From Aspergillus flavus (Eukaryota; Ascomycota; Eurotiomycetes; Eurotiales; Aspergillaceae), in the NCBI RefSeq assembly GCF_009017415.1, contig NC_092410.1, forward strand, positions 2,542,001 through 2,606,000: a stretch of DNA of 64,000 nt, in the 5' to 3' direction. The position numbers and the translations under genes are program-made. The notes below the pieces were generated by a model. That model was not told the origin of the DNA, made no database searches, and worked only from the letters and a program-made list of their open reading frames with translations. Below, in pieces: positions 33,041-45,387 of this stretch; position 1 is the first letter of the stretch; every line of letters starts with the position of its first letter.

Positions 33041-35109
33041 TCAGGGTATAGGGTATCGTGAGGCTTCTCGGGGTATCGACATGGGCGGCATCCGACCTCC
33101 TACCCCACCAGCAGCACCACCTCGGCGCATACCCGCTCGCAGATCAAAGTCGGGGTTATTCTCCAGCAAGACATTTTGCCTCTGTTGCGCCGGAAGTGGA
33201 GGCGGCTGCCAGCGCGGGTTGATAGGCCGCTCTGAAATTGAGGTAAAATGGCTTATATCGCTAGTAGTGGGTGAGCTGGGTCCTTCAGCCAAATCTTCCG
33301 TCAGTTTCGGCTCACCAGAACTACCCGGCGTCAATGCAGAGGGCAACCGTGGGTTGCCCACGGCAGGCTCATTACGATTAGCAAAACGAGGATCGGCATC
33401 TTCGAAGTAACCCGCCGACTCAGAACCAGCATGGTGCGGAGTTCGAGCAGTCTCCGCCGACCGGTAGGCATGGACGGGTGAGGGTGAATGTCCGGGGCGA
33501 CGCTCAGCCTGCTCCCAGGCAGCGCGGGGAGGAACATATGATCTGCTCGGGGTTAGCTATGAACAAGATATAGTACGGATCAAAAGCTCGTTCTGGTCTT
33601 ACGGTGTCCGGCTATAAAGGCTCGAGGGGCTGACAGGCTCCGGCTGGCCATCTGCTGACAGGGCATGTGGCTGCTGGCCTAGCAAAACCTCCTGAGGAAC
33701 CGGCTCTGCCGAACCTGTTCGCCTAGGCTGCGGTGTCATCTCAATCGCCTGGCCTATCGGGCTGCCATCCGGTGGCGACACAGCCATTCCAATCGGTCCA
33801 GGAGACGGCTGGCGCATTGAGTCGGGTGGAGCATCATAGTCGTACCTCTCCTCCTCTGGTGGCGGCATTGGTCGCGGTCCAGGGTTGGGCCCGTAGCCAA
33901 ACGGTGCCGGTCCTCGGTATCCTCCTCGGCCCCCTCGCATTGAGCCCATGGGACTACCTCTACCACCGGGCGGGGGGCCTCTGGGTCCACCATAAGGGCC
34001 TCCACGGCCGTAGCCTCCGCGAGCCGGATAAGCACCCCGTCCACGCGGGACGAAGCCCGGTGGGGCTGGTCCTCTCCGCGATCCCATACTGCCATCTGAG
34101 TATTGATTGCGCAATCGGGGATCACCTGGGCCAGGTCGCATGCGAGGGCCGGGTCCGTAGGGACCAGATGGTGGAAGCGGGTTTCCAAATTCGTCCCGGG
34201 AAGGGTTGTATGGCGGGCCGTTGTCGCGCATTTGAGTAGGATACGAAGGGTCTGGTAATGGAAAATCATTGGGCGGTGTTCGCGAATTCAGCGGGGTGCG
34301 GTCATCATCACTCTCATGTGTTGTCGTCCGGAATGTCGCAAACGTGGGGCCGGTGTCAGATCCGGGAGGTGATCCAGTCACGAAAGGCTCCTTTGCCTCC
34401 CCGTTCAGCGGCTTCGGATTGTTTAGTCCTGCGGCTGCCGCGGCAGCATTCTGGCGGTTATAGTAGTTTTCACCACTCATCTCGGCATTCTCAGCAATGC
34501 GCCTCTTTCGTGCCTTGCGACTTACGAGGGTTCGGCGCATCGCGCAAGTAACCACACCGCAGCTGACGAGGAGAATAGTTGCGCCGAGTACAATCCAGCC
34601 ACCCCACCCCAAATGAGGAACGAACAACAAGATATCCACGAGGAACGCAAGCAGGGAGACGAGAAGCGTTGGAAGGAGCAGGATCAACAAGACGAGTAGG
34701 TAGCGGGGCGAATGCGACGGAGCATGGAAGTGAGCTGCGGCAGCCATACAGAGGCAGATGAGGGTCAGAAATGCTGCGACCGGATGAACAATTAGAATAG
34801 ACGAAAGCGATCTTCGTGTGCTAGAAGGGAGGTTGAAGTCATCGCCAGTGTCCGAGAGGTCATCTGTCCATAGTTTAGCACTGGAAGGTTAAGTCTTGCT
34901 GGCGGACCACCGGACGCACCATTAGTGTAGCCGAGATGAATATTGGTGCATTGACCAGCTTTACAATAGCCAAAAACTCCATAGTCGACATTTTCAAACG
35001 TTGCCAACGGGATTCCTTTGACGATGGGGGTGGAGATAACGGATAAGAGCAAGAGAACAAAAGCGATCAGGAGCAGGATGGTGAGGGGAGTTGCGGGTTT
35101 GAGAAGCAT
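33041..35109 (-). CDS. palI: PalI/Rim9 pH-signalling membrane protein, 650 aa
   Basis: Three exons on the minus strand: 35109-34920, 34863-33603 and 33542-33041. Introns are 56 bp (phase 1) and 60 bp (phase 2). The N-terminal 150 residues hold four membrane helices in the PalI order. Helix 1 is TILLLIAFVLLLLSVISTP, followed by the conserved ectodomain VKGIPLATFENVDYGVFGYC and CTNIHLGYTNDDLSDTGDDF. Helix 2 is in SILIVHPVAAFLTLICLCMAA. Helix 3 is in YLLVLLILLLPTLLVSLLAFL, with FHAPSHSPR before it, and helix 4 is in WIVLGATILLVSCGVV. The remaining 500 residues are a disordered tail rich in Pro, Gly and Arg with RG-rich segments. PalI assists plasma-membrane localisation of the alkaline sensor PalH upstream of PalF, the ESCRT-linked complex and PacC. 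The fungal tail is variable, and this length is within the Aspergillus range. Confidence 0.95.
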
Positions 35110-37443
35110 GGCGGAGGGGCAGAGTTGCCTAGCGATAGACAACCCGTCGAGGAACTTGAGTTAAAAATGAATGACGAAGACAAGATCGCGATGAATCAAG
35201 TAACAATAACTATAGCAACCACTAAGCAGGTGACAGCGACACACGCAGTCAATGGTGGAAATGAGAGTTCACAGCATTGGTCGAAACATTGCTGTAGGAT
35301 CTCCTGAATTGGGGGCTTGAGGGAGAGTGAGCGCTTGAGTCCCGTGAGAGAACTAGTCCAGTAGTACGATTGGATGTATGGTACTCCGTAAGCTAGAGGA
35401 GATGGCAAATGGATCAACGTTGAAATTCACAGACGAAAGATATCTCGTACGAACAATCTATTTGGGCTTGAGGGAGAAAGGAAATGCAAAAAGAAAGAAT
35501 GCGACGGTAAAGGGCAGAGGGGAATTGGAGGACAAGGATAGTGAACGAATGAATGGATGGAGTGGAGAGTGTGAGAGAGAGAATTAATTGATCGAGACAA
35601 AGCGGGTGGGAAAGCGACTCCATGCTTGCCTTAGGTGTCCAAACCCCCATGACGGCATCGCCACGAAAACTATAACTACTTCTCCTCATACTTCAATGGT
35701 CAACCTCCCTTACCCTGTATCTTAAACGATATCGCACTTCGAATTTCCTTACTCTTCTATCTGTGAGTACATGCCTTTCCTACTTCTCTAGCACATAGTT
35801 TCTAAAAGTATTTCATCTTTTCTACTCGAGTCAGACTCCTCGTGGTGGCTGTGTCTCCGTCCGCTTAGCTTCCCGTCAATGCGACGGTTCCCCCTCAAAT
35901 GCCCTTCTGATTCGCCCAACCAGCAATGGCACTCGGTTGGATCCTCTCACGAGAGACTTGCGAGTAACTCTATGAGCCTACGGAGTGCATACTACCTGAG
36001 TACATTTCACAATGTGGGCTTCAAATAATACAGTGTTCTTTCCACAGATCATGGTTCATAGCATATACATACACAGGTACTACTAAACTTGTGAAAAGGC
36101 AGATCATCAACATGTTTGATTGTGTCTGGTCTGATTGAAGTTCTACCCGAATGAAACAAACAAGTGTTGCAAGATACACGCTAAGGCTATCGGTCCCGCA
36201 GAAGCGTTTTACACATCGTTCCAATCTGTCGCTCTAAGTTTATCGCTGTTGTGATCAGGGGTGGACCACCCATATTTAGCGCATCCTTGCGCCCCAAGTC
36301 GGAAAATTTATTAAAGGACACTTTTCTACCCACTTCACTGAGCCTATCGTCGACCATTTAAGGTAATTTGGGCACGATCTGGCTCTCGACCATGGTGGAC
36401 CACACGGGATGAACGTGCCCAGAACAGGTTCACGACGAATCGAACAAAGTACTTTGCGTGTACCCTAGCGAGCTTTTAAGATAGCACGCACGCGTCTTTG
36501 GCTAGGGATTTTCAGGTACAAAGTACTTTTACGTACCACAGTGGAGGCGGCCTCGATGTTGTCTCCACTCTTTCAATGACTCCAGAGCCCACCCGTCTAC
36601 TCCGTAGTCGACAAGTAGTCCAGGTTGGTAATCTGATTGATTTTGCGATACTCTAGAAAGGAGTATTTCCTAATCAGCATCGGATTTACAAGCTCTTAGC
36701 ATACCACAGCTTTCGCGACATTTCCTTCGAAAATTATGTTGGAAGAATAAGGGGGAGGGAGGGGATAAAGAAGTGCAATCCTCGCTAACAACTGCGCGCT
36801 TCGCTTACTTCGGAGCCGAACCACTATCAGCCTGTAACACTCTGTTATATAATTCTAGTGGGCAAGGATCAATCACTTCAAATCAACTGGTGGGCTACCC
36901 CCGTCTGTCTTTTGAGACCCCGTCGATATAGCATTAATCTCGTAAGGCCTTTACTACTTGATATGTTGCCTCGTCAAAAGCTTACCGGGTACTTAATTAT
37001 TTGACATCTAGACATCGACTATCTTTCTCGCTACGCTAATTGGCTGTCAGCCTCTATGCAGGGTGAGTGGGAGGGATCACTCGTCTGATAACCTTAATAC
37101 ATCCCCGAACAACCTCCGTTGATATATCTTGAGGTACCTTACTTGATTTTCGTGCTCAGGCCACATTACTCGAGTCCCAAGGTATCCGGGTTGATTCCAC
37201 GCGTGCATTGAGTTCCGCGAGAGTTTGATAGACATCGCAGAGCAGTACCAATGGTGGCCTAATCCCGATCTAGACAATAAATCGCGAACATACTTCATGA
37301 CTTCATTACGGCTTCGACAGTATGCTTGGAAGTCGGCAAGGTTCTAGATCGCAGAGCTTTCCTTAGCATTGGAATCGCACGCAATATTTTCAGTAATTTT
37401 TTTTTTCTTTTTTTTTTTTTGGATTACTCTATTATATTATATT
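35110..37443. other. gene-poor stretch upstream of palI
   Basis: About 2.3 kb without a supported gene. It holds the palI promoter and leader. Around 36440-36550 there are short palindromic motifs (CAAAGTACTTTG-like and GGTACAAAGTACTTTTACGTACC-like sequences). A T-rich run of 24 bases with one C lies at 37397-37420. No element ends were recognised. Confidence 0.5.
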
Positions 37444-37638
37444 TTATTTTGTCCTTGCCTCTGTCAGGGGTTTAGCCAATTTGACATTATCGAAGATTGT
37501 CAAGACAGGGATGAAGTTTATTTTGTTGTCTTGGCCTTCAGTAGAACCACTGAAGCCGCTATGGTCTTGCTTGTCGTAACAAACAGAAATTGAACCAGAC
37601 ACCGTGTCAACAATCGGGACATTCTGAGCTGAAGACAT
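37444..37638 (-). CDS. candidate small protein, 64 aa
   Basis: Minus-strand ATG at 37638, stop at 37446-37444. The peptide begins MSSAQNVPIVDTVSGSIS and contains CYDKQDHSGFSGSTEGQDNK and FIPVLTIFDNVKLAKPLTEA. Codon use and the alternation of polar and hydrophobic residues look coding, and the frame opens at a clear ATG. A pyrimidine-rich stretch (minus-strand TTTTTTCTTTTTT) sits upstream. The stop is followed after about 23 bases by an A-rich run on the minus strand (37397-37420). I do not recognise the family. It has one Cys, no signal peptide and no membrane helix. It may be a short real gene, a retro-copied fragment, or chance. Confidence 0.4.
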   Translation of the reverse strand: MSSAQNVPIVDTVSGSISVCYDKQDHSGFSGSTEGQDNKINFIPVLTIFDNVKLAKPLTEARTK

Positions 37639-38482
37639 GGAAGAGATCGAAAGATTAAAAAAGAAAAAAAAAAAAACAAAAAACAAGTATGTCGCACGTG
37701 GAGCATCTTCGTCATACTGCTTTGCAATTGAGGTCTCCCTTGTTTACATGTCCCCATCTTCCGGTATGTTTGTTGGCGGCAAGGAATCACGATGGCAAAC
37801 CCTTGTCTTGACCATGAGTCTCGCCCACAAGCCCTACTATGGATGGAATATTTCCCGTGGCTCGATTCACGCTATTCTATTAATTCTTAGGGTTCGATTT
37901 GTCCTGGAAATTGGGTGTTGCTACCCTGATCGCACATAGTCCGGAGTATAAATTGTGAACTTGACATGTACAGAGCGTCAGAAGGCGAACAAGCTAACTC
38001 AAGTCTTCCGGATTCCATTGAATCACGATAAAGTTAAATCAATTATTCGGCAAGAGGCGCCGACATACGAATCAGGACCCAGTCCCTGCAGGTCGAAGAA
38101 TTCCATTCATTTGGTGCGTCGCGATGGTGATAACTATGTACTGTCACGTTGATCACCGAGTTCAAGTATGCACGGCAAATCCGACGGTAACAATAGAATA
38201 CATAAATACTAAAAAGCAGTGGAAGCTCTGAATGACCCTTGATGAGTCTCTCCCTGCTTATCTTGAGACTCTTCGTGCGCCGTCAGGGCCAACTTTCTTT
38301 TCTAGATTCCTAGTTTGGCACCCACAGTTCGAGTGGCCCCTGTGCTAACACGGGGATATATACGGCCAGGAGCTGCAGTTGCTGACCTGGGTGGAGGGTC
38401 TATTTCATTTCTCGCCCTTCTTTCTCTTCCTTCTCTTTTGAGTCTTTTCTTTTGTATAGTTTCTTTGAAGAAGCATTGCATA
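37639..38482. other. intergenic
   Basis: Promoter side of the GH55 gene. It begins with an A-rich run (37656-37683). Short plus-strand frames have no motifs. Pyrimidine-rich tract at 38403-38470 just before the GH55 start. Confidence 0.5.
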
Positions 38483-41265
38483 ATGGTGTTTTCCTCTGTA
38501 TTTCGAACATTTGCCTTATGCCTTCTTATCGCACAGGTCTGGGCAGGCGGAATTCAGGACTTGGTCAATGCATTGATGAAGCCTGTGGAAGATAGTGTTT
38601 CCCATTTACCGCCGCTAGACTGGGTTCCTCATCCAAAGTAAGTTTAGTATATCGCCTGCTGTGCTATCTCAAGGTTTTAACCAGTAATTATGATAGGGGG
38701 ATACCGTTCCCTACTAAGAACGAAACTGCCGAACCTTGGAGACATCTTAACACTGCTCCTGTGGCTCCTGTGGCTCCTGCGGCTCCTGCGGCTCCTGCGA
38801 CTTCCTCGGCTCATGCGCCCCTCGCCAGTGCTTCGAGCTGCTCATCTAATAATGGGTCATCTGGCTATTGGTATGAAAAGATTGAGCATAACGACCAATC
38901 GTCGTTCTTGAGCTCGGAGTATAAAGACAGCTACAAGGTTTTCCGCAACGTTGTAAGTGATTATAAAGCAGACAACACAGGAAACCAAGATTCGGCACCT
39001 GCCATTCAGAGAGCTATTGAAGGTATGCCCTACGTACCCGGGATATATTTTGGTTGAGGACAATTGCTGAGGGTGAAATGTACTGACAGCGGGGGCATCA
39101 AACGGGCCTTCTCGGAACTCCAAATCTATGGGCACGACGGGACAACCGGCCGTAGTTTATCTACCAGGAGGAACATATCTTTTACAAACCTCTCTGCAAC
39201 TCTTCACTGGAACGGTGTTGGTCGGTGACCCGTCAAACCCGCCCGTCCTGAAGGCCGCTTCTGGGTATTCTCTGGACCACATTGTATACGCCAAGGATCC
39301 TAATCACGAAGGAACGAACAATTTCTACATTGGCATTAAGAATATCGTCCTGGACTCTACCGGGGTCGATTCGGCTAAGTCCTTGTCACTCCTTGACTGG
39401 ACTGTGAGCCAGGCAACACAACTCGCCAATGTCGCGTTCCATATGCCAACTGGCAGCAAACATACTGGCTTGACGACGCAGTATGACTATAACAGTAACA
39501 TCATTGTGGTAAGGCCCAGTTGCAGACTGACTATCAACATATGGTCCTGACAGCACGCAGAATGACCTCTCGTTCAGTGGCGGTGGTGTAGGGATGAAGC
39601 TGAGCGGGCAGCAATGGGTTTTCAAGAATCTTACCTTCACTGGGACGACTATCGGGGTAGTTGCAGGAGCCACCGACATTGTCTTCTTAGGATGCCAATT
39701 CCAACAGGGGGCGATAGGCATTAATGCGAGTGAGACATCGGGCTCCTTGACCGTGATCGATTCTAGCGCGTCGGGCCTAGATACCTTCATCACCTCGGGT
39801 GACTCAGGTGGTGCAGGGAACGCAATCGTTTTGGAGAATGTTCAGAGTTCGGGGGTCACTGTTAGTCTGGGAGGCAAAGCTGTGCTCACAGGAGGCGTAT
39901 CAGACACTTGGGTCCATGGAACCATGGTAAGCCGAATTTGCCTATAGAAAGGATCAACTTCTAACGGGTCCCGACAGTACAATTCAGGAAGCACCAACAA
40001 AGAGCGTGTTGACGGGAAGATTGTCGTAACCAACCGGGCTTCGTCTCTGCTCTCTGGAAATAAGTACTACACGGTTTCGCCGCCGACTTACCAGGAATAC
40101 CGATCAAACAAGGTTCTGAATATCAAATCTGTATCCTCCAGCCCTGTCTATGGTGATGGTCAGACGGATGACACGGCAAACATCAACAAAATTCTTTCTG
40201 AGAACAAAGATTGCAAAGTGATATACTTCCCTGCTGGTACCTATATTGTTACGGACACAATCTTTGTCCCTAGTGGTACGCGAATCATTGGGGATGCCTT
40301 TGCTTCGACTATCAGCGCGGTCGGTAATAATTTCAAAGACGAGGCTTTTGTTCGCGTTATGATCCGCGTGGGGTACCCAGGAGACATGGGAGTGGCCCAG
40401 ATCAGTGACATGGTTCTTACGGTGGGAGATATTTTGCCAGGCTGTCAATTAGTGAGTTTACCGCTATATCCAAACCCATGCCCTCGGTACTAACAGGGTC
40501 CTCAATCATCAGATGGAGGTCAACATTGCTGGAAAGAACCAAGGAGACGTCGGATTCTGGAATGTGCATTTCCGTATCGGTGGTGGAGTAGGCAGTAGGG
40601 TACACAGTGATTGTACCAGCTCGCCTGACAGCTGTAAAGCCGCTTACGGACTACTCCATCTGACGGGTACCTCATCTGCTTACATCGAGAACATGTGGGG
40701 ATGGACGGCAGATCACGATCTCGATGGATCCAGTACACAGACCATATCCACTGGCAGGGGTCTTTTGGTCGAAGCTGTTGCCGCCACATGGCTCATCGGT
40801 ACCGGATTTGAACACCACACTCTCTATCAGTATAACTTCGAGCACGCACACAACGTCCTGGCCACCATGCAGCAGAGCGAAACACCGTACTGGCAGGGTG
40901 TAGGAAGCACGCTGGCACCGGCTCCGTGGGGCAACCACCTAAGTGCAAGTGATCCGGACTTTTCATGGTGCGCTGGGGATGATGCGACTTGCCGTATGGC
41001 GTTATTCGAGCGGATTAATGGTGCATCAAACCTCTTCCTTTATGGAGGTTGCAACTGGGCATTCTTTAACAACAATGGTGGTTGCAACGGCAAATGTCAA
41101 AAGAACGCCGTCCAGATTATTGAATCATCTGCGCTGTACTTGTACGGCACGAATACCAAGAGCACGGCAAATATGATCCTGGAGGGCTCGACGACGATCG
41201 CAACGGAAGATGATAACGCTGGTGGTTGGGGCGGAGTAATTGCGGCTTTCTTGTACAAAACGTGA
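38483..41265 (+). CDS. GH55 exo/endo-1,3-beta-glucanase, secreted, 830 aa
   Basis: Six exons: 38483-38637, 38697-39022, 39090-39508, 39561-39926, 39978-40451 and 40513-41265; introns are 51-67 bp. Signal peptide at residues 1-21 (FRTFALCLLIAQVWA). An Ala/Pro linker made of five 9-bp repeats (38755-38799) follows, then SSGYWYEKIEHNDQSSF, the family opening. Two right-handed beta-helix (pectate-lyase-like) domains follow: the first starts at YKADNTGNQDSAPAIQRAIE with YLPGGTYLL, the second at VYGDGQTDDTANINKIL with IYFPAGTYIVTDTI. This twin beta-helix rib-cage is diagnostic of GH55. Typical later segments are WTADHDLD, LYQYNFEHAHNVLATMQQSETPYWQG, DFSWCAGDDATCRMA and LYGGCNWAFFNNN. The enzyme degrades beta-1,3-glucan (laminarin, own or foreign cell walls). 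Length is in the family range (about 750-1000). Confidence 0.93.
38755..38799 (+). repeat. five tandem 9-bp repeats in the GH55 linker
   Basis: GCTCCTGYG repeated five times, coding APV/APA. The first two units differ from the last three at one position (T or C). This linker lies between the signal peptide region and the catalytic beta-helix and may vary in length between strains. Confidence 0.9.
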
Positions 41266-42115
41266 GGGAGCCTATGAGGAATCACAAGGGGGAAAAGCAT
41301 ATATATACAGGTGGTATCATTCTGGTTAATGATAATCCAACCAGTCTTTATATAGATAGATTGTCACATACGGCGGCTGCGTGCACACTTGACATATCCT
41401 TGCATCTCATCATGTCCTTGCATTTATGCTAATCTACACATTTTCTATGGGCGCATGGTTTTGAAAAGTTATCCTTGGATCTTTGATCAGAGGAGAAGAA
41501 AGACGAAAAGAAAGTTATAAATCCATTTCGGTGTCAAATACCAACCAGTGATATACCTGTCTCTCACTGTCTCTTGCCAGTAGTGATCAGCCTGTTGGGG
41601 CAAATAAATCACATGTGGTGTCTGTGCCCTACAAGCCTTGTTCACTGGTTCGGGCCGCATACTAAGTACCTGAACCTCCTCCCCGAACTAACTTCCCGTC
41701 CTCTGTTCCATGGCTCTTCTCATGCCAACACACTCATGCAAGGTGTAATGTCTTGCCCAACCATATTGCTTTTCATCCCTCCCTGACAGTTTCTCAACAC
41801 CAATAGTATGTAGCCATGTTGGACACAAAATTCTAATCAGATCGATCGAGTTTCAGCGACCGGTGGCTGGGACCTGAGGTGGCTGGGCGTCTCCCGACCA
41901 ACCAGCCCGACTCAACCCAACCACCTCACTATGGACAGCAGCGATGTCCGTCGCTTGACAACCTCGGGCCACTTCGCCCTTGCGTCTTGACTGATTTTAT
42001 CGACACTTAATATCTCACTCAGAGGTTCAATACCTGCGTCTTGGGGAATGCCCATCGCATATTATTCGCTGCAAGTGAGCCGTGCACATACATTCCTCCG
42101 TTGTCTTGAGCCGTC
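41266..42115. other. intergenic
   Basis: 3' flank of the GH55 gene and promoter of the DUF3433 gene. No gene or RNA seen. Confidence 0.55.
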
Positions 42116-44698
42116 ATGCTTGCTTCGGGGTCCGGGAATGTAAGTCTGAGGACCGTCAGCTGTAAGTACAATTTATGGAATTTACGTTACCTATCTCATC
42201 GACCGACCGACAGATTGACCGAAACTTCTGTGTGCTAATTCCTCGTAGCAAATAGGCCGCAAGTACTGCGTTCTGAGGATCAACAATCGGTTGCCGCTTC
42301 GGACGACTATTATTCTTTTTCAGATCGCACTTCCAATTCGAGGTCTCCGAGCAACGGCAGCCACGCTACTGTCGTGAGGTATGCGACGCCGATGTCCCAC
42401 CCTGTGTCTCACACTTCATCCCCCGCCATCTCGAGAACGCATCTAGGCCCGCCCATGGTTGGGTCAACCTCCCGCCTAGACCAGCCAGTGAAGATGCCAA
42501 ACGATAACAAGAATGCGCCATCGCCCGCTGCGAGTACCGTGCGCTCCGTGCAAGACAGAGAAGTTCACATGAGCCCAATGACGGAGAGCACCAGTCGCCA
42601 GGTCCCTAGTGACAGCTATGCGGGACCTCCTCCCACACCCGGCATGGATGACGTTCCATACATCCGATTTGCTATTAACCAACTTACTCGTGAAGAAGAT
42701 TCTCGTAGCTTGCGAAGACCAAGCTCAGTTGCAAGCGAGGATTATCCGGCTGAGCGTCTCATTTGGGACGAAGGATTGGGGTATTTCATCCGCTCCCCTG
42801 AAGCGAATAACACACCTCCCGCACAGCAGCCTCTGTTGCAGCACCCCTCACCAGAGCCAGTCGATAGGTCCCTTCAGGGATCAGTGGAACCGGAAGCCTT
42901 TGTCGCAGTCGAGCCTCCAAAAGATAGTTTGCTCTATCCACGTCTGGACTACGTGCCGTGCGTGTTACGGCCATGGGCTCTTACTGCGGTCATCCTCTGC
43001 TCTTTGCTCATGATTGCTGGGATTGTCTTCTGTAACATATGGTCTCAGGGGCATCAGGGCTTCTGGGATTATGGAGGCCAAGGCGGTGGGCGGTACTTCG
43101 TTGTTCAATTCCTCCCACAAATTTTGGCTGTCATTATCACAATTTGGACTTTCGTTATCCAAGCTGCAGTGTATCGTACAATGCCGTTTGCGATTATGGC
43201 CTCGGAAAGAAAGCTAGGTCATGTTTTGCATCGCCTACCAATTCTATCGCAGAACTTTCTAGTTCCAGACTTTTCGCAGTTTCGACATGGAGAACCGTTG
43301 GTTGGGCTCTCCTTGGTCTTAATCTGGCTTTCGAATATGATCTCGTTGCCACTGCTGAGTTGCTTCTTCCAAGCAAAGTGGTTCATCATCGATGGGCGAG
43401 GGACATGGCGTTGGACTGCTGTGCAGGATGTTGGCTGGACACTGGTAGCTATGTACGGACTGCTGACCGTTGCATTAGTCTTTCTGGTGTTTCGCTTTGT
43501 TCGTACCCGGTCGGGACTAATGTGGGATCCGGTGAGCCTGGCTGATCTGGTCTCGATCATTCAGCGTTCCAATATCTTGCGGGATTTTGAGCAGTCCGAA
43601 ATATTGCCCGATGTAGGCGATTCACTCAACCCCAGAGTCCTTCGGCTGGGCTATTGGCAATTATCCAACCGGGAAGCGACCTTTTACGGTATCGGTGAGG
43701 TTGCAGCGCCGCTGGGAAACCCGTCTCTCCACCTCAGCGAAAAGAGCCGCGAGAAGCAGCCATACGGTTTATCCAGGGTTTCCTACGATCTAGAGCAGCG
43801 GATCGGAGAAGGCAAGTACGGCTTCGATGAGCACATGTATTCCCCATCTGTTCGTTACCGGTGGGCTCCATGGTTCCTTCGAGACACCTTTATTGTCGCA
43901 TGGACAGTTACCATCGGCGCGCTTTTTATCGCTTTCGTGCTTGTCAGCTTTATCCATGACGCTATTAAAGGCGGATTCCCACCACGGCTGCCCACACTCC
44001 CGTCGCCTAAGTCCTTTTCCTCCTCCAACTTCTTGTACAGCTTCATCCCAGCACTCATCGGGAACGTCCTTTTCCTCGCGTGGCAGCCTATTGATGTGTA
44101 TTTCCGTGCCCTGCAGCCATTTGTCTCGCTCTCCTTACCGGAGGGTGCAACGGCCGACCAAAGCTTGCTCCTGTCTTATCCATCATGCTTCCCCTTCCAT
44201 GTGACCGTACTGGCTATCCTCAACAAACACTATAAGGTGGCCTGGATCTCCTTCATGAGCGTTGCCTCGGCCGCTATTCCCATTTTAGCTGGTGGTGTCT
44301 TTATCGCACTCAACTACCCTTCACAAAGCGAAATCCGCATTGCCGCCCTCATGCCAGCATTCTACGCTATGGTTGCGTTTTGCGCATTATATACAGTGTC
44401 GTTTTTGTGTATTTGGCCCGGTCGTCGCCGCTACCTGCCCCATGATATTAGCACGCTCGCCGATCAGATAAGCTTCCTCTACCAGAGCCCTCTACTCTCG
44501 GATAAAATACTTCGTGAGCCTCGGAGCAAAGCTGATCTTGTTACGCGACTAGTCATGGCACCTCCTGGAGACAGGGACCATCCTATGTATGGCTTTGGAA
44601 TCTATGTGGGACGTGACGGCAAAGAACATCTTGGCATTGATCGCTTTCATCGGCCGGGTCGAGCAGACATGCTGATTACAACGGGGTCAATGCAATGA
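42116..44698 (+). CDS. DUF3433 multi-pass membrane protein, 831 aa
   Basis: Two exons, 42116-42161 and 42249-44698, with an 87-bp intron (donor GTAAGT, acceptor CGTAG, phase 1). The first exon codes MLASGSGNVSLRTVS; the start is the best-supported ATG but is the least certain part. About 190 polar residues rich in Ser and Pro are followed by a transmembrane region: CVLRPWALTAVILCSLLMIAGI, YFVVQFLPQILAVIITIWTFVIQ, LVGLSLVLIWLSNMISLPLL, VGWTLVAMYGLLTVALVFLVF. A cytosolic stretch follows with DPVSLADLVSIIQRSNIL and LGYWQLSNREATFYGIG, then a second bundle from WAPWFLRDTFIVAWTVTIGALF onward. The repeated halves with DP-S-L-ADL/DISTLADQISFLYQSPLL are typical of fungal DUF3433 (SPRAY-like) proteins. 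Function is poorly known; the N. crassa spray relative affects hyphal growth and calcium distribution. Confidence 0.85.
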
Positions 44699-45387
44699 TA
44701 ACCGACATTCTTGGGGCCTGTTTCCCTTGGCGCAACTCCTTGTGTCCTGGAGAGCTGTCCACTCTGTTGGCAGACTGCATGGTGCATTCGACTTGGTTTT
44801 CTTGGCGTATGGTTCAATGATTTTATGATTGTATGATTCGATATGGGTGATATGAATTTTTCGGTTTACGTTTGACATGACGGAGGAAGGTAATGATTGG
44901 TAATGAGATATGCTGATGATTTATTGTTGATTCCCTCTTGTGCTTTGAGATTCCCAAAAGAATTTTCCATGTGTCCATAGCTCGAAGATAATAGTCCTTT
45001 ACTTTTTGAACATGTTTAGATACATAAACAGAGTGATGTCATTTGATTATCTCGCCGATAAGATAGCCAGAGGTTCCTGACTCATCCACCACGTGAGCGA
45101 TCAGCCAAGCCACTTTGGGTCGAGACTCTTCTTTGTCCAAAGAACACGATCCAATGACTCCTTATGTCAGTATTTCTAGGCTCCAGCTTACTTTATAATA
45201 AGCATCGCTCGATTATCAATACACCTTGTTAATTAGAGTCTCGATGAGCGACCTCGCTGAGGAATTTCAAGTTGCGTGTTGTACATACTACTGGATCTAT
45301 GCATCGAATCCATAATTACTAAAGCCTAATCTCACTTATCGCTTTCTTGATATCCACACATGATCAAAATTACCCTGTGCTGTCATC
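44699..45387. other. intergenic
   Basis: 3' flank of the DUF3433 gene and promoter of the second Zn2Cys6 gene. No gene seen. Confidence 0.55.

Noticed and set aside
36430..36560. Short palindromes around AAAGTACTTT as a possible element end
   Set aside because: No paired terminal repeat or target-site duplication was found at a sensible distance.
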